A DNA stretch of 64,000 nucleotides from Puffinus mauretanicus (Eukaryota; Chordata; Aves; Procellariiformes; Procellariidae). The notes under the pieces are model-generated. The model did not search any database. It was given only the letters and a program-made list of their open reading frames with translations, and had not been told where the DNA came from. The stretch is from positions 1,674,001-1,738,000 of the forward strand of contig JAJKFH010000052.1 of NCBI GenBank assembly GCA_023333565.1. The letters are read 5' to 3'. Below are positions 34,593 through 48,020 of the stretch, piece by piece; the stretch's first letter is position 1, and every line of letters begins with the position of its first letter. Position numbers and translations under genes: made by a program.

Positions 34593-36067
34593 GTAAGAGG
34601 AGAGTAACTCCTCAAGCCCTGTCTCTGCTCCAGGCACGCTTTAGCAGAGCCACGGTGCTGTCTTGCAAGAAAACTAAAGCTGAAAGCAGCGAGGCTGCGG
34701 ACAGCAAAACATGAGAATGAGAATTTCCTTCTTTGGTTGTACAATGTCATGCATTATAACACGGACAGCAATGCAAATAATGACCAATTTAACCTTTGGA
34801 AAAAAAAATCTTTTGTGAGTTACAGACAAAAAGTCCCTCTGCTTTCCCTGTGTAACTGAGCTGGGAGGGGGCAGAGGGAGGGCGGTGTGATCCACACCGA
34901 GGATTTCAGCCTCATCGGGTGGTTTACATAACTTGCTTCCTACATGCTTTCCTCTCGACAGCTGTGAAAATACAAATCAAGAAAACATGAGAGAAAACTC
35001 CTCCTTGTTTGGCAAGGCTGTCTGGGTGTGAACGAGTTAATGCGCCGTTGTAGTATTAAGCACTCCAGTGGTTTACTTTTCCCTGAGACCTTGAGTTTGG
35101 CCTCTGAAGATGTTATTACAATAGAGTTGTTAGCATGAGAAAAGGTGGTTTTCTCGCCATGGGTTCATTTTGGGGGGATTTGGAAGTCTGCGTGGAGCTG
35201 GGGCTAAGGCCAGAGTCAGGAGGTGCAAGGAATTTTGCTTGTATGAAAGTGAAAGCTTAGTTAATTTAGACTTGGCATACAGTTTGAATTGTATTGTTAC
35301 ATCTGTTGGACATTGATATGTAGATTTAATGGTCAATAGGATACATGGATGGTCTATTCTTAAAGTATTTGCTTTGCAGAAAAGTCATTTTTTGATTTGA
35401 CAAGTTGTTAGCCTTTCACATTTTTCAGCACTGTATTTCCAGATTCAATATTTGTGAATTGGTTACATTTTATGAAATGAAGGGACAGATTTAGACTTTT
35501 ATTTATATTCTAGTCTGTAATAGCCGGAGTTCCTGAAACATTTGTAATATGCAGTAAAATAGAGAATGTGTTGGCATTTTTTTTAACTGCTGCTAACCTC
35601 ACTGTTCCCTTCCAAAGCGATTCTGAGCTCTAGACCTGGTGTTAAATAGCTTTTAGCTCATTATATTCTTTTTTCTATGTTACCTGGGTGTACTTTGGGA
35701 GAAGTTGCTTAATTTGAATCATTGTACCTCCTTAAAACAGAACGAGCAATAGACAAATACGTCATTGTTTGCAGCTTCTGATAAGTTTGGGATAATAAAA
35801 AACACAATTTGTAGGGGCTACTCTGTTACACTAGCATGGAACAGCATTCAGCCTTGTTCACGCTGCTGCCTCTGCCCTTTGCTTGTGCTTTAAAGTTCCA
35901 GTATTTCTGGATTTCCTTATTTGAATGTTATGACCATGATATTCCAAAGGATAATGAATATTCCATTAAATTTTTACTTTGGCATGTGACAAAGGGATCT
36001 GGGATATAGGGGTCCCTCATGGCCTAAAGCACTTTTTATTATTTCTTCTCCCTCACACACATGCTCT

Positions 36068-36107
36068 TTTCTTTTTTTTTTCTTTTTTTTTTCTTTTTTT
36101 TTTTTTA
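36068..36107. repeat. Interrupted poly-T tract
   Basis: About 40 bases of T broken only by single Cs, then AAAC. Confidence 0.95.
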
Positions 36108-36419
36108 AACAAATTAGAGAAACTCGATCGTTGCTTAAAAAGAAGTCAGTGTTTTCATTCTGTCAATGAAAAGTTGTACACAGGAAGTCAGTTTTTAGGT
36201 GGTCTGTAATAAGATGCATGCTTTGTGGAAGTGGTTTTGTTATAAATTAGATGTTGGTTTCTACCTGGATTTTATGAAAAGAGGAAATGTTAAGGCAGGA
36301 TTTGTGGGCAAGAAGGCTGTATCAGAACTCAGCAGAAGTTTGAAGCACAATTCTATTTCCTTCTCTACTCTGGTTAAATGAAATGGCAAGGAAGCTTTTG
36401 TGCTGTAGCGCCATAACCC

Positions 36420-36570
36420 GAGTGAGATTAGGTAATTGTGGTGGAGAGTTGGGGCTCTGAGCATCTGTCTTCTGTTTCCCACTGTGCCACCCGCTTGCTG
36501 TCTGACTTTGGGCAAGCTGTTTTATCTCGCCTTACATTTCCTTACCTTTCTGACTTAGTAAGCTCTGAAG
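36420..36570 (+). repeat. MIR-type SINE fossil
   Basis: The phrase TGCCACCCGCTTGCTGTCTG followed by ACTTTGGGCAAGCTGTTTTA, and then TTACATTTCCTTACCT, follows the order of the MIR core: TGCCACTTACTAGCTGTGTG, then ACCTTGGGCAAGTTACTTAA, then CAGTTTCCTCATCT. Both halves are degraded, and the head is not clearly visible. Confidence 0.75.
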
Positions 36571-39500
36571 GGCATGGGAAATGTAACTATGCCAACACTC
36601 ATGTCACTCGCAGCCTGCATCGGTGTGGACTCGACGCGGACTGAAGAAATCACGCCGGCAGCGGTGTAAGTGGGCTGAGGCCGAGTTCGTGCGGTAGCAG
36701 CACCTGAGCTGCTTCAGGTGTCTGCGCTTGGCAGCTGCTGCAGAGCAGGCGGTGCCGCTCTGCCGTAGGTACAGCTTAAGCATCCCCAGCTCCTAGGAGC
36801 CGTAAAGGCAGGGCCTGCATCCTTTGTTTAAAATGTATTTATTTTAAGACAACTCTGCTATATCCTTTGGTTTTTTTGGCATAAAGTTATGGCTGGTGCT
36901 CATATTCTGTCTCACATACTTTAGTAATAGTAGGGGAACCGTTTTGGTCCTGAGCTTGCAGAGCATGGTATACCATTGGAGATCCAGAACCATACCAAGA
37001 GCCCAAATGAAATCAGTGATTAATCAGGGCTGTGTTTGAGGAGAAAAAAGTTGTAAGAAAACATTCATCTTTCCTCCTCCTCCACGTGTGTGAAGGTTTG
37101 TCTATAGTGTCTTTATATCAGTTTTGCAACTGAGCCAAACCTATGAAAATGAGCTGTATCTTTTCTGAGACCCCAAGAAAGTCAATTTTGTTTTTCACCC
37201 CCTGCTTTTACTTTTTATATAGCCTACTGGGTTTGTATAATACCTAACAAATTTAGTTAAATCTTGTTTGGTAAGATCTTCAAATTATCCCTGGAGTGAT
37301 CTTGGATTCAGCCGCAGTGTGGATGAGTGGGGTTGTAGATGTAGAACTTCTCTGGAAGGAAATGATTTGGTTTTGTTGTGCTGTGGTAGCAGCTCGGAGC
37401 CCCTATTTCGGAGCAGGGCTGGGGGCTGGCTGCTCTGCAGAAAGATAACAGCAAGATGAACTCTGCCCCAGCAAGCTGCATTGAAAGCAAAGGATAGTAG
37501 TGTTAACCACAGCAATAGAAGTGAGGTAAAATTTTCTGATAGATATTTCCACTATATGCTGCGAAATTGCATCAGATTCCACTTTGGCACTTGTCTTGAA
37601 GTGCAGCCTCCTGGACTCTCCAGGAAGGTATTTATAAATGTAGGCACTGCTCCTGACATCCATGGAAGTGATAACCTGGGTCCAGAACATTACTTCTGTT
37701 CTTCGAGTAGCTACAACTGAGGGTGCCAAAGCTTTGCTTGGGAAGACTCATGTTTTAACATGGGTTCTCTAATGAAAAAAATAGCAGCAGCTATTTAAAA
37801 CTTTGTATGGTGTAATTGAAGCTTGCAATACACTGCTCACAATTTAGGGTAGGTTCGTCAGCTAAAGTGAGTTAGTTAAAACATAATTGATTGGAGAATA
37901 AGCGTTTGATCATTGTCATCATACTACATAATAAATACACCAGTATCGAGTGATAGGATGTGAAATGTGAGGATTTTTTAAATGCAGCTCTCAGTCTAGG
38001 CCCTTAAGAAAAGGGCTTTTAAAAGTATCCATGGGGAACTTCGTACAAATTGTTCCAAATGTGGAAAAAGAGCACACGTTACTGGAAGGAGGTGTAATAA
38101 CGTTTTTTCCACGTGGCAATGAATGGCCATACTCGGTCACTCGTAACCCGTTCAGCTGGCACTGCACAGGACTTAGCACTGGTGAGCAGAGGGGTGCCAG
38201 GCGCTCCCTCCCCTCCGTCCCCCGGAGTCGGCGACCCCATGCCCAGCCCCGCAGCTGCGGAGCTCGCTGTGCTCCTGGGAGTAAAGCCGTGCACTCATCA
38301 GCCCGCCTTCGAGCACTTGTTCCAGCCGTGTCTGCCTTTCACCCTGCTGTATAGTGTTAAGGAAAAGCATGGTTTGGTCTGCAGCTTGATTTTTAAAAGC
38401 TTACATTTTTCTGTTGGAAAATTTGTTTTCAAAGTGGAGGGTTCTGTGCAGAGCCTCGTGTTTCTTGTTTTGTTTGTGTACTTGTTCTTTTTTATTTCTT
38501 TCCGTGATTTTCCATTAGGGTGCTAAAAATCAACAAGATGATTTTCAGTCAGTCCTAGAGGTGAAATAACCAGTTTAATTAAACTTATGCTAATTCTGCA
38601 GAGGTAGAATATGAAATTCATTTGACGTCTGTCTTACACATGTATATCTCTGTTCGGAGGACTTCATATTTTATTTTCTGGGAAAAAATGCACCTGCGCA
38701 TATTTTGGTGGAAGTGGAGTGGTAGCCGAGCGTGGCAGGTTGGTGAACGTCAGTCCTGTCCGTAATCACCCACTACGGGGTAATAGGTGCCAGCCCTGAG
38801 AGGGAGAGATGTGTGTAGTTGTGCTCTGTGTGTGGGGTACAGTATATGTATTTATAAATATAACTGCAGAAATGGGGACAAGGGCAAAGTAGCTCAAATG
38901 AAGAGCCAATTAAGATAATCTAAGCAGAATGAGGATTAACTGCCTCTTAATCTGAAGGATACCTAAAATGCATGTGGCCAGTTTAGATCAAACAAACGTT
39001 GTCTCTGACAGGGACATTCGTGAGAGGTTTGGGGTGAATAGGAATTAACAATGGTGTTTTCAACTTACTGTCCAGGGCAAAATGTTGTTGAAATAGTGAC
39101 CTGGGCTCTGACGGATCCTGCTGGCAGAATATATCACAGAATATATTTCTTTGCTGTAATGCGATCACTGTGGAAATTTGAAGAAGTAAGAGTATTGGAT
39201 ATATCGTAAAGAAATGATTGCTCATATAAAAGGAGTTCACATTTTGCAGTTTTTCTTTTCACAGAAAGTTGAAGACACTAGCAAGTCTGTCAGAGAAGAA
39301 GCTGCTATGTGTTTTCTTTTTTAAAATGAGTTGCCGCTCCTAATACTGAGAAAGGCTGGTCTGAAACGCACCGGTAAGGCACGTTCACGTACCACCAGCT
39401 GGTAGTGAAAGTGAGATTACATTTGCACCCCTGTTCCAGGACATTGGTTTTAAATCTGAGCAAATACGAATGTGTGCAGAATTCCACTTTGAGCATCTAT

Positions 39501-39939
39501 TTATTTTAATGCTGGCATTGCAAAGTGTTTTGGGTCTGTGTTGCCTGAAGGTGCTGGGCTGTAAGCTTGTTCTAGTGGTGTTTATTGGAAAAGAGGGTGT
39601 GCAGCAGACCCCGCTGTGCCGATGCTCCGTTTCTGGGGAAGTTGCTGTGCGAGCGGTGACTTGTTGGGAGAAGGTCCCTCTGTTGACTCTATTACTCCGA
39701 TGAGTGGTTTAGCAAGTTCAGATTGGTGCCATGTTAATTGTCAGGACTGGGAGGGTGGGAGCAGATTTCACCGGGGGCAATGGAAGAGATCCAATGAATT
39801 TCCACTCTGTTTCCCTGCTTGGCAAACCAGCACTTACTGTCACTTTGCATAAATAGGTTTATTTCAGAGGGTCAGCCATCACCACTCCCCCTCTTCCCCT
39901 CCCGGCCCACCCTCCCCTGAAGGATAGGAGGCCGACGAG

Positions 39940-40170
39940 CATTTAATTTCCCCAACAGCAGGTGCTTGTCATCCATCTGAAGATAGCTGCCAACATCTGG
40001 TGCAATTGCCTCAGCAAACGCAGTAACAAGGCGGCCTGCAGTTCAAACGCAGAGAGAGCATTGCCTCTTTAATGATAACAAGCTGTTGGCTTCCCCTCTG
40101 AGATGAATTCATCTCACAGATGTTTGTCTAGTTTTGGCAATCTTATCACTATAGCTTTGGTGATTATGCT
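39940..40170. promoter_or_regulatory. Possible conserved noncoding element
   Basis: Unique, evenly complex sequence packed with transcription-factor-like words (CATTTAATTTCC, CATCTGAAGATAGC, AATGATAAC, CAGATGTTTGTC) and a perfect 18-base palindrome at 40099-40116. Its texture differs from the surrounding AT-rich intron and looks like constrained enhancer DNA. There is no comparative evidence in hand. Confidence 0.25.
40099..40116. repeat. Perfect 18-base palindrome
   Basis: TGAGATGAATTCATCTCA equals its own reverse complement over all 18 bases. A palindrome this long is expected by chance about once in four windows of this size. Confidence 0.95.
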
Positions 40171-41139
40171 CAACTGGAGACTATTACTATAAAAGAAGTT
40201 TGAACTTGTTCCATTTTTGCATTATTTATTTATTTATCCATTTATTTCTTTGCTTTCTGGATATAATTTGTATCAACAACTGTAATGTTGGTCCCATTAC
40301 CCAAGTACCCTTACATTTTTTTTTTTATTGCATCTGCCGAACAGTAGCTCGCTACTTGACATTCTCCACTGGCGAATGTCTTTCAGCCACGCTGACATTT
40401 TTAACATTCTCCATCAACAGCTTTGTGGTTTGAACCCTCTATTTAACACTACATTTTCTGGGATTACTTGGCGCTCACTCTGTCTGTTCTCTCTAATAAC
40501 TGCAATATACTTACTATTTCTGCAAAGCGTGAGTTGCCAAGAATATTCTGGATACTTCCTTGTGGACGGTAGCACTCTGGTGACCTTGGCAGAGGTTTGT
40601 AATGACAACGTACGACCATCTTCATTGTTATATCTTAAATGTTTCCAGCCTCAGCATGATCATACAAAACATGGAGACCTGCAGGCTGACGACTTCAGTG
40701 CTTGTTTGCTATTGTTTAGTTTTCTAACATGGCTTTTTTTCTGTTGTTTTGTAGGACATATTTTCTTCTGAGCATGTGGAATTTAATTCTGGTAAATAGG
40801 ATTTATTTTTGGAAACATGCTTGTGAATAGGTGACTCATGCCTGAATGAAGATGTGTCACTGTTGGTGGGGACACCACGTATATAATTTCTTAGTCTATA
40901 AATAGATGTCAGTCCAAGTATTGGTGACATGGTGATGCTTTGCACTGACTCGTTAGCTGCAGAGTGGCTTCTGAGGAAGGTGTTTAGAGTGTCAGTCTCT
41001 TCTGCGGGAGCAATAATTTCTGCTGATGCTTAAGGAATAGACATCAAGAGCTTTGTAAAATACTGGGAGTACTTTAATTGGCACAATGGAAATCAGAATT
41101 CGGACACGTTCCCATGCCGCTGTCGTGGGGTATATTTGT

Positions 41140-41255
41140 ATCGCTTCTCTTCGTTGCAGAGGTGGAGAAACTGAGCTGGGGAGTTCGGACTCTTGGCAAA
41201 GACCAAGGGTATCACCTGCAAGGTCCTGAAATTCAGCAACCCGCGTTTGCTCATT
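41140..41255 (-). repeat. Probable MIR-type SINE fossil, reverse orientation
   Basis: The + strand shows GAGGTGGAGAAACTGAGCTG, then CTCTTGGCAAAGACCAAGGG, then ACCTGCAAGGTCCTGAAATT. This is the order of reverse-complement MIR (GATGAGGAAACTGAGGC, then CTTGCCCAAGGTCA, then the head). Confidence 0.5.
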
Positions 41256-44200
41256 TCATGCGTACACTCATTTCTGTTGCTGAGGGAGATTGTAAGCTGA
41301 ATGTTCAGGATTAGAGATCACGACGATTTTCAAATACTGAAAGTTAACAGTTCCTTCTTCCAGTCGCTGATGCTAAACTGGTTACATGTTGTTGATGTTT
41401 GCTCAACACCATTTACCCACCAACACAGCACATATGGTTTAATGTCTGTCTTTTTTTCTGCTTCTGCTGTAGTTACAGTATTATTAAAAATCCATTAAAT
41501 TTTAATGTACATCATAAAGTATGTGCTCCTGTGAATGCGAGCACAGATAATTATTTCTGATGAATAAACCAAAAGGACAAGTATGTAAGAAGTTCATCCT
41601 GCAGCTTTCAATTTTCATTATATACATCTCCTGCAGGGGCAATCGTTGTGATGTTGCAGCTGGTTATTTCTGTGGCCTGGCTTTCCCTAGAGATGGATGA
41701 TGACAATGCAAACTTGAACTAGCAGAAGTGCCAATGTTTTTGTGGGCATATTTGTAGATAAATGGTTTACCAGGGGAGGTAACCCTCTGGAAGTTAGAGG
41801 ATGTGACGAGCACTGCAACACAGCAGCAACTTTCTCAGAGTTTTTGTTCAGTGCCTATCGGCTTTGTGGAATCTTGGAAAGTAACCCAATTATTTCTCAT
41901 TAAAATAACCCAGAAATCTAGCAACAAGCAAGGTGTTACTGCTAAAACACCACCAGGAAGCCAGGCAAGCTCTTCTTGGTTTCCAGGGCCTGAAGTAGGC
42001 AAGGGAATCATTAAAAATAATGCATTACAGTGTCCATAAAGTTTCATGCAGTATATAATGGTCCATAGGGGCCTCACCTAGTTTTCCATATATGATACAT
42101 ACATAATGGTTACAGCTTCTCATTAATTTTCCCATAACACTGAATATACTTCTCTTTAACACCCCCTTCAGGCTTCACGTTATTTGCCAAGCATTTCCTA
42201 ATAAGCAGGAACTTAAATATTTATCATGCTTGCCTCCTGTCCCCACCAGGCTAAAGAAGTTGTTGGCCTCTTTCCTGTCCATTTAATTTCCTATTCCTGA
42301 ATGCCCTGGACAAAACCCAGCTCTGGCAGAGTCCAGTGCTCTTGCTGAGAGGACTTTCCTAGGGTTCTCCTACTCTGGTTTTAAGAGTTCCCCCCAATAT
42401 TTCTTGTGTTGAAGAACATGTCTGCACCCAGAGAATTAATCTTGGTGTGGCGTATAGACTCTTGCAGGGACCTTGGTCTTAGCAGCAGTACATAGCCCTT
42501 AGCTATCCCAAATAAGAAAGCCAAGTTATCCCAAGAAGTCCTAGAGATCCCACCAAATCCTTTGTACCTGTGGTTTCTTCGCACTTGGGTATTAGTGCTA
42601 AAACTGCTCAGGACTTGATGGATCTTCCATGCTGACTTGGTTGCTTTTTGCCCTGGAAAAGGTATCTTTCGGGGCTTTGCACTGCTGACGGTGAGAATTT
42701 TAGCTGAGTTTAGATAAGTTAGCACTGAGGAAAGATGATGTTCTGAGCTGGTGTGGTCTGCCAGATGAGCCCAGGAGAAAAATGCAGCTATGGCTGTGCT
42801 GGGACCGTGGTTTAGGAACTTAGCTTTGCGGACGTGACACTGATTTGTTGTGTTATTTTGGTCTCATTCAGGTCCCCACCCAAAATCTGGGACTAATAGT
42901 GTGGCTTTCCTGTTGCTGCTGTAACTGCAGGCTTTTCTGAGGGGCAGTGAGCGTGTCTGTGTGCAGCACCTTGCCATGACCTTGATCAAAGTCATAGTGC
43001 TGCCGCGATACCAAATGATGACAAATAAATTCACCTTCATACAGTTTAGTCTAGCTGGCTTTGTTCCTTCATCCCTGATCCTCCCTGCGAAGGATTTTGT
43101 TTACTTTTCCTGAAATGGAAGAGGCCCTGTTACATAGTCCTTTTTCAAAAATAAACCTCTAAAAAGGAAAACAAAAGAGAAGGAACAAAAATTAGACGTC
43201 TGATAATACAGAGCACATACTGATCTTGAGTTCAAGGCGACTTGAACCAGAGGTTTGTTTAAGCGTAATGTAAATTCTGTCATTTTTGGGTGGTTTGAAA
43301 CTATCCTCCTCTCCCTCCTGTACTGTCGGAAAACAATCAAAAAAGAGAACTGCAGTAAAATTCTAGAAGTAACATCTATTGATTTTTTGTTTTTGTTCCC
43401 CCCCTCCCATCTTCTTCGGTTAGATTTATGCTCCGAAGTTCACAAAGTCAATTAGGTGCTATGGAAAAGCTGTATTTCATTTGACCTTCTGACTGTATTT
43501 TGACTTGAAGAAAGTAAAAATATCTGGTAAAGACCAGGTTGCATCACTTCCAAGCCCAGCAACGATTCTCGAACTGGGAGAAAGGAGTGAGAAATAGAGA
43601 AAACCCATGCCTGCTGTCTAAGGGATCTGTAGAGCCGTGGGGCTGGGGCTCCCCTGCATGCCATGCTCACGCCCCTGCCAGCTCCACATGCTGCACTCGG
43701 GTGTGCTGGTACGTTCATCGAGCTTTTGTTGTATTTGTTCACTTACTGGCCACATGAAATGTCTTATTCTTGTTTGGAGCTTGGAAAGCTCGCCTGTCAA
43801 AATGGAAGTGGTCGGCGACGTGGGAGTGAGCTAGCTAGCTGTTTATGAAATCCAGATTCATTTACTTGATGGACTCTTTAGGCTGTGATGACTCCAGAGG
43901 AGCCCATCGTGTCAAAAGAAAAGAGCTGCAGAGATTAAATAACCAGCAATTGCGAAAGCAAGTGAATCAACATAAACATCGCTCCGTCTTCGTGCTCTGC
44001 CTCCCTGGAATGTGAGCTTGTCTGTTGATGCTGCGCGGTCCCCAGTGCCAGCCGTGGCGGGTGCACAGGGAAGAGCGTCCCACTGGTGCCGTGACCTTGT
44101 GTCACTGCTCGCTGCAAGCTGCCTGTCCCGGGGCGGGGGGTCTGTGTCTGCAGGAGGAACTTTCTGGGGAGAAAGAAGGGGTCTCAAGTGTTTCTTTTAG

Positions 44201-45125
44201 TGAAGAGTTCAGCTCCTTTTTCCTGTGGATTGACTAAGGGTGTGTGCTTGGATTTTTACTAGTAAAGCAAGAATCAGCAATTAGAATCATACCTGAAGGA
44301 ATGATGTCCTCTCCTTTGCTGCTGTTTGATGTTTCAAAGTACACCACGTAGCACGTTTTACTTTCCTTTTGGTGAATCGGAGAGGCTAACATTGCCTCGC
44401 GAGGCTTCCTGGTGCCAGTGGCCAGAGCGTTTAATATTATACATTTCCTTTGCTGAAAATGGAACTCAAGTATATGCACATGAGCAGCTGTGACACTGCT
44501 GACTAACTGGGTTGTACGTGGGAGTGCTCAGATCGCTGGAGTCAGTTTGGGTGGGTTCAGACTCTCTTCCTCTGACACCACAGCTGTTGGCAGCTGGCCA
44601 CGAGGCTTCGTGGCTTGGGTTAGTTGGCAAACAAGCCTCTTGAGTGCCACTGACTTAAATACCTTAGTGGCATCAGCAGATGCATCTTCAGCAGTTTGCA
44701 GTTTGTGGTGGTGTTTCTGAATTAAATCAGTAGTAAATGTTGGCTGTTCCCCACCCCCAAACGGTGGAGGAGAAGAACTGAAAACCTCTGTAATGCCAGA
44801 ACTGCACCTTGTTCATCAACAATTAGGATACGGGTTCCTGGGGAAATGTAAGCTTTGTGCTTGGTTGACTCATAGGTCATATTTTCCATTCCTGCTTTTC
44901 TGTTTAAGTGGATAGGTTTATATACTATTCCTTGACCTAAAAATTTGCTCCATAAAACGTACAGAAGGTGCAGTCTGAGATAATGCATCTTTTGGGACTG
45001 GAGGCTTGCTTTTGACCTCTATTTACATGATGTAAATCAAACTGGAGTAGAGTTGTGGAAATAGGACAGGCCAGCTCTTGCATCAGGGGCTGTTCAGCCT
45101 TACCACAGTAATAATGCTGTGTAAG

Positions 45126-45719
45126 AATCATAGAATCATAGAATCGTTTAGGTTGAAAAAAATCTTTAAGATCATCAAGTCCGACCGTTAAGCTAGCACT
45201 GCCAAGTCCACCACTAACCCGTGTCCCCAAGCGCCACATCTACACGTCTTTAAAATGCCTCCAGGGATGGTGACTCCACGACTTCCCTGGGCAGCCTGTT
45301 CCAATGCTTGACAACCCTTTCGGTGAAGAAATTGTTCCTAATATCCAGTCTAAACCTCCTCTGGTGCAACTTGAGGCCATTTCCTCTCGTCCTATGGCTT
45401 GTTACTTGGGAGAAGAGACCAACCCCCACCTCGCTACAACCTCCTTTCAGGCAGTTGTAGAGCGATGAGGTCTCCCCTCAGCCTCCTCTTCTCCAGGCTG
45501 AACACCCCCAGTTCCCTCAGCCGCTCCCCATCAGACTTGTGCTCCAGGCCCTTCACCAGCTCCGTTTGCCCTCCTCTGGACACGCTCCAGCACCTCCATG
45601 TCCTTCTTGTGGTGAGGGGCCCAGAACTGAACACAGGATTCGAGGTGCGGCCTCACCAGTGCCCAGTACAGGGGGACAATCGCTGCCCTAGTCCTGCTGG
45701 CCACACTATTTCTGATACA
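45126..45719 (-). mobile_element. CR1 LINE, 5'-truncated copy A
   Basis: A non-LTR retrotransposon of the CR1 family lies in reverse orientation. Its 3' end is at the left, marked by AGAATCATAGAATCATAGAATC, which is the complement of the CR1 terminal octamer repeat. On the minus strand the 3' part of ORF2 can be read: [40 protein letters not shown] and VLERVQRRA, followed by sequence matching [20 protein letters not shown] in another frame. That is the C-terminal region after the reverse transcriptase domain. It is truncated at about 45719, where similarity to copy B stops. No target-site duplication is evident, as usual for CR1. It is inactive, with a frameshift ([10 protein letters not shown]) and no 5' part. 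Confidence 0.95.
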
Positions 45720-46594
45720 TTCTGATGTGAATGCTAATACGTAGTACAGTTTTGCCATGGCCTTTGGTCAGGGAAGTGCTCTAAAAAGAAAAGGATTAGA
45801 GGTAATTGATGATTTCAGCCAGGTTGTTTGTGGATGCGAACTGGCAAAACTCCTCGAGATGAGAGGAGCTGTACTGATTTACACCCACGGGGCGTGAATG
45901 AGCGTGATCCAGACGTCCGCAGCCCTGTGGGCTGTGCTGGTTTATACAAGCTGCATATTGGACACTGTATTTTGAACGGTGTGTGGCTGGAAAAAACATT
46001 CCCATTGAATGAAGGATCTACTTGCGCTCTTCCATGTCTCATTCTTCTCTTGAACTCTCGTGGCCTCCCCAAGCAGGAGTTGGTGGTGAAGCATCGGTAC
46101 ATGCAGACGTGGCAGCAGCCACACGTGGTGCCTCCCGAGCGCCTGTGCTTGTCTGCTTACAGCCCGGGAAGAAATCCATTCATTTGCTTATAGTGCTACT
46201 GAAATATTAATGCAGAACAAATCATCCGGTTTAAAACGAACATCAGACCGAGGAGAGAGAAATGGTGTGTGATGCTCTTCGTGGCTTGTAAGGGGAAGCG
46301 TGCCTCCGCTGCGACTGAATCCGCCTGGCAGAGTGCCCTGTGTCGGGTGGGCAGAAGGATCTTTAGTACCCGGGGCGTGTAAGTGGTGAAAGTTTCAGTC
46401 TTGAACCCTTCCCAGGTTCCTAGGAGCTAAGGTGAAATGGGAAAAGGAGCTTCACTATTTTGCATCATCTGTGGTTGATTGGGAGGATATTTGGAAAATG
46501 TTAACTGCTCTTGGGACTTTTTCAAACAGACTGTTTAAAGTAGTTATTTTTCCCAGATGTAAGTATAGGAGACATCTTCAGCAGCCTGCTAGTG

Positions 46595-46660
46595 ATAATA
46601 ATACTTAACGTGGCACTTTACATTTTCAAAGTGCTGTCCAAGTAGCTGATCTGTCTTGTC
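46595..46660 (-). repeat. Possible ancient SINE tail fragment
   Basis: GTGATAATAATACTTAACGT then CACTTTACATTTTCAAAGTG and CTGTCC resemble the tail part of reverse-oriented MIR-like elements common in sauropsids (a motif around CTTTACATTTTCAAAGCGCTTT). Nothing clearly MIR-like follows, so this is a weak call. Confidence 0.35.
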
Positions 46661-48020
46661 TTTTGCGACGATGTATAGTTAAAATTGAAGGATATTGGCC
46701 TGAATTTGTAGCAGTTTATCAGCCATGTCTGTGGGTGAATTTACTATTCTGCTGTTTTGTACTATGAGAGAAAACTGATTTCTCCTGTGTATCTTGACAT
46801 TGATTCCAGTCTTTCTTCTTGGTAGTGAAGAAGATGATCTTTAAGCAGAATGGAGAAGAGAGATGTCTTTCTGCCTATTACACTACAAAAAAGATGAGCA
46901 CAGCTTTACAGAAAAAGGATGTTCCTTTTTCAGCCTGTATAACGTATAAATGAACTTAGACCTTCTTAAAAGGAGCATGCTTTTTTCCTGTGGAATGACC
47001 TCCCTAACTCTTAGCACGCGCTGGCTCCGTATTTGCTTCACGTGCTCGGGTGCAGCTAACGGCAGTTGCAGTGTTTGGTGTTTCCTTCTAGTTGGGGTGA
47101 AACTCCTCTTGTTCTGCCCGACGGACTTCTGGAGCTGTGGGATGGTCCTTAAACCTGGGCACTGTCAGCCAAACCGTTTTCTGTGTTTCCTTAGTTTGGG
47201 GGCAGGGGCAGGGCAGGGGCAGGCAGCACGCCACGAGTTCTTGAGGCAGTGGGGGCAGAGGCATTCACTGCACCTGGCTGACCGCGCTTTGTTGGTGCGG
47301 GGACGGGGTGGGACAGAGGGGGTCCTCTCGGCCCCCGAGGAGCCCGGACGTTGTCGCGCCGTGCCCTGGTTGCCTGTCTCTGCGTGGCACGTGGACATCC
47401 ACTGCGACTGCCGTGCGTCTCTTACGTAATCTCTCCAAGGGTTTTCTTTTCTTTAAAGGTATTTCCAAAGAGCATTAGGTGCAGGCAGAGGGAGTAGGTT
47501 TGCACACCTGCCTACAATTAAGTAGTTTGTTTTTGCGCTCCTTAATCTTTTATGACAGTTGCAAGGACAGTCTGTGTAATGTGAAGTTGTCATTAAGCCA
47601 AGAGCATAACGCTCAGGAATGAAACGCTCCACACCCAGCCCTACTTCCCATTTGCTTAGCGTCTCCTGTGCTCCTGCTCCCTGCCTCTTCCAGGCGTGAG
47701 CCCAGGATGTCAAAACCGAGCAGTGCCGAGGGCTGGCATGGGCAAGAAATGGAGTGTGGAGACACGGGTGCTAGGCGATGGCTTGTGGGAAGGGTGGAGG
47801 AAGGAAGAAAACATCCTTAATGAAAAGGGCCAGGGGAGAGAGAGCCAAGTTCCTAGAAAGAGGGCCTTGCAAGCAACGCGCAGATGAGATGAAAAAGTAA
47901 TTAAAAGGAAAGCCCTAATGGGACGTTAGGGGGAGATGCAGCTGGAACTTGAATAAGCAAATGTAAAGAGGGAATTAAGTTTGCAAGCTTTCCTCTAAGG
48001 AACTCATGGGGAAAATACGG

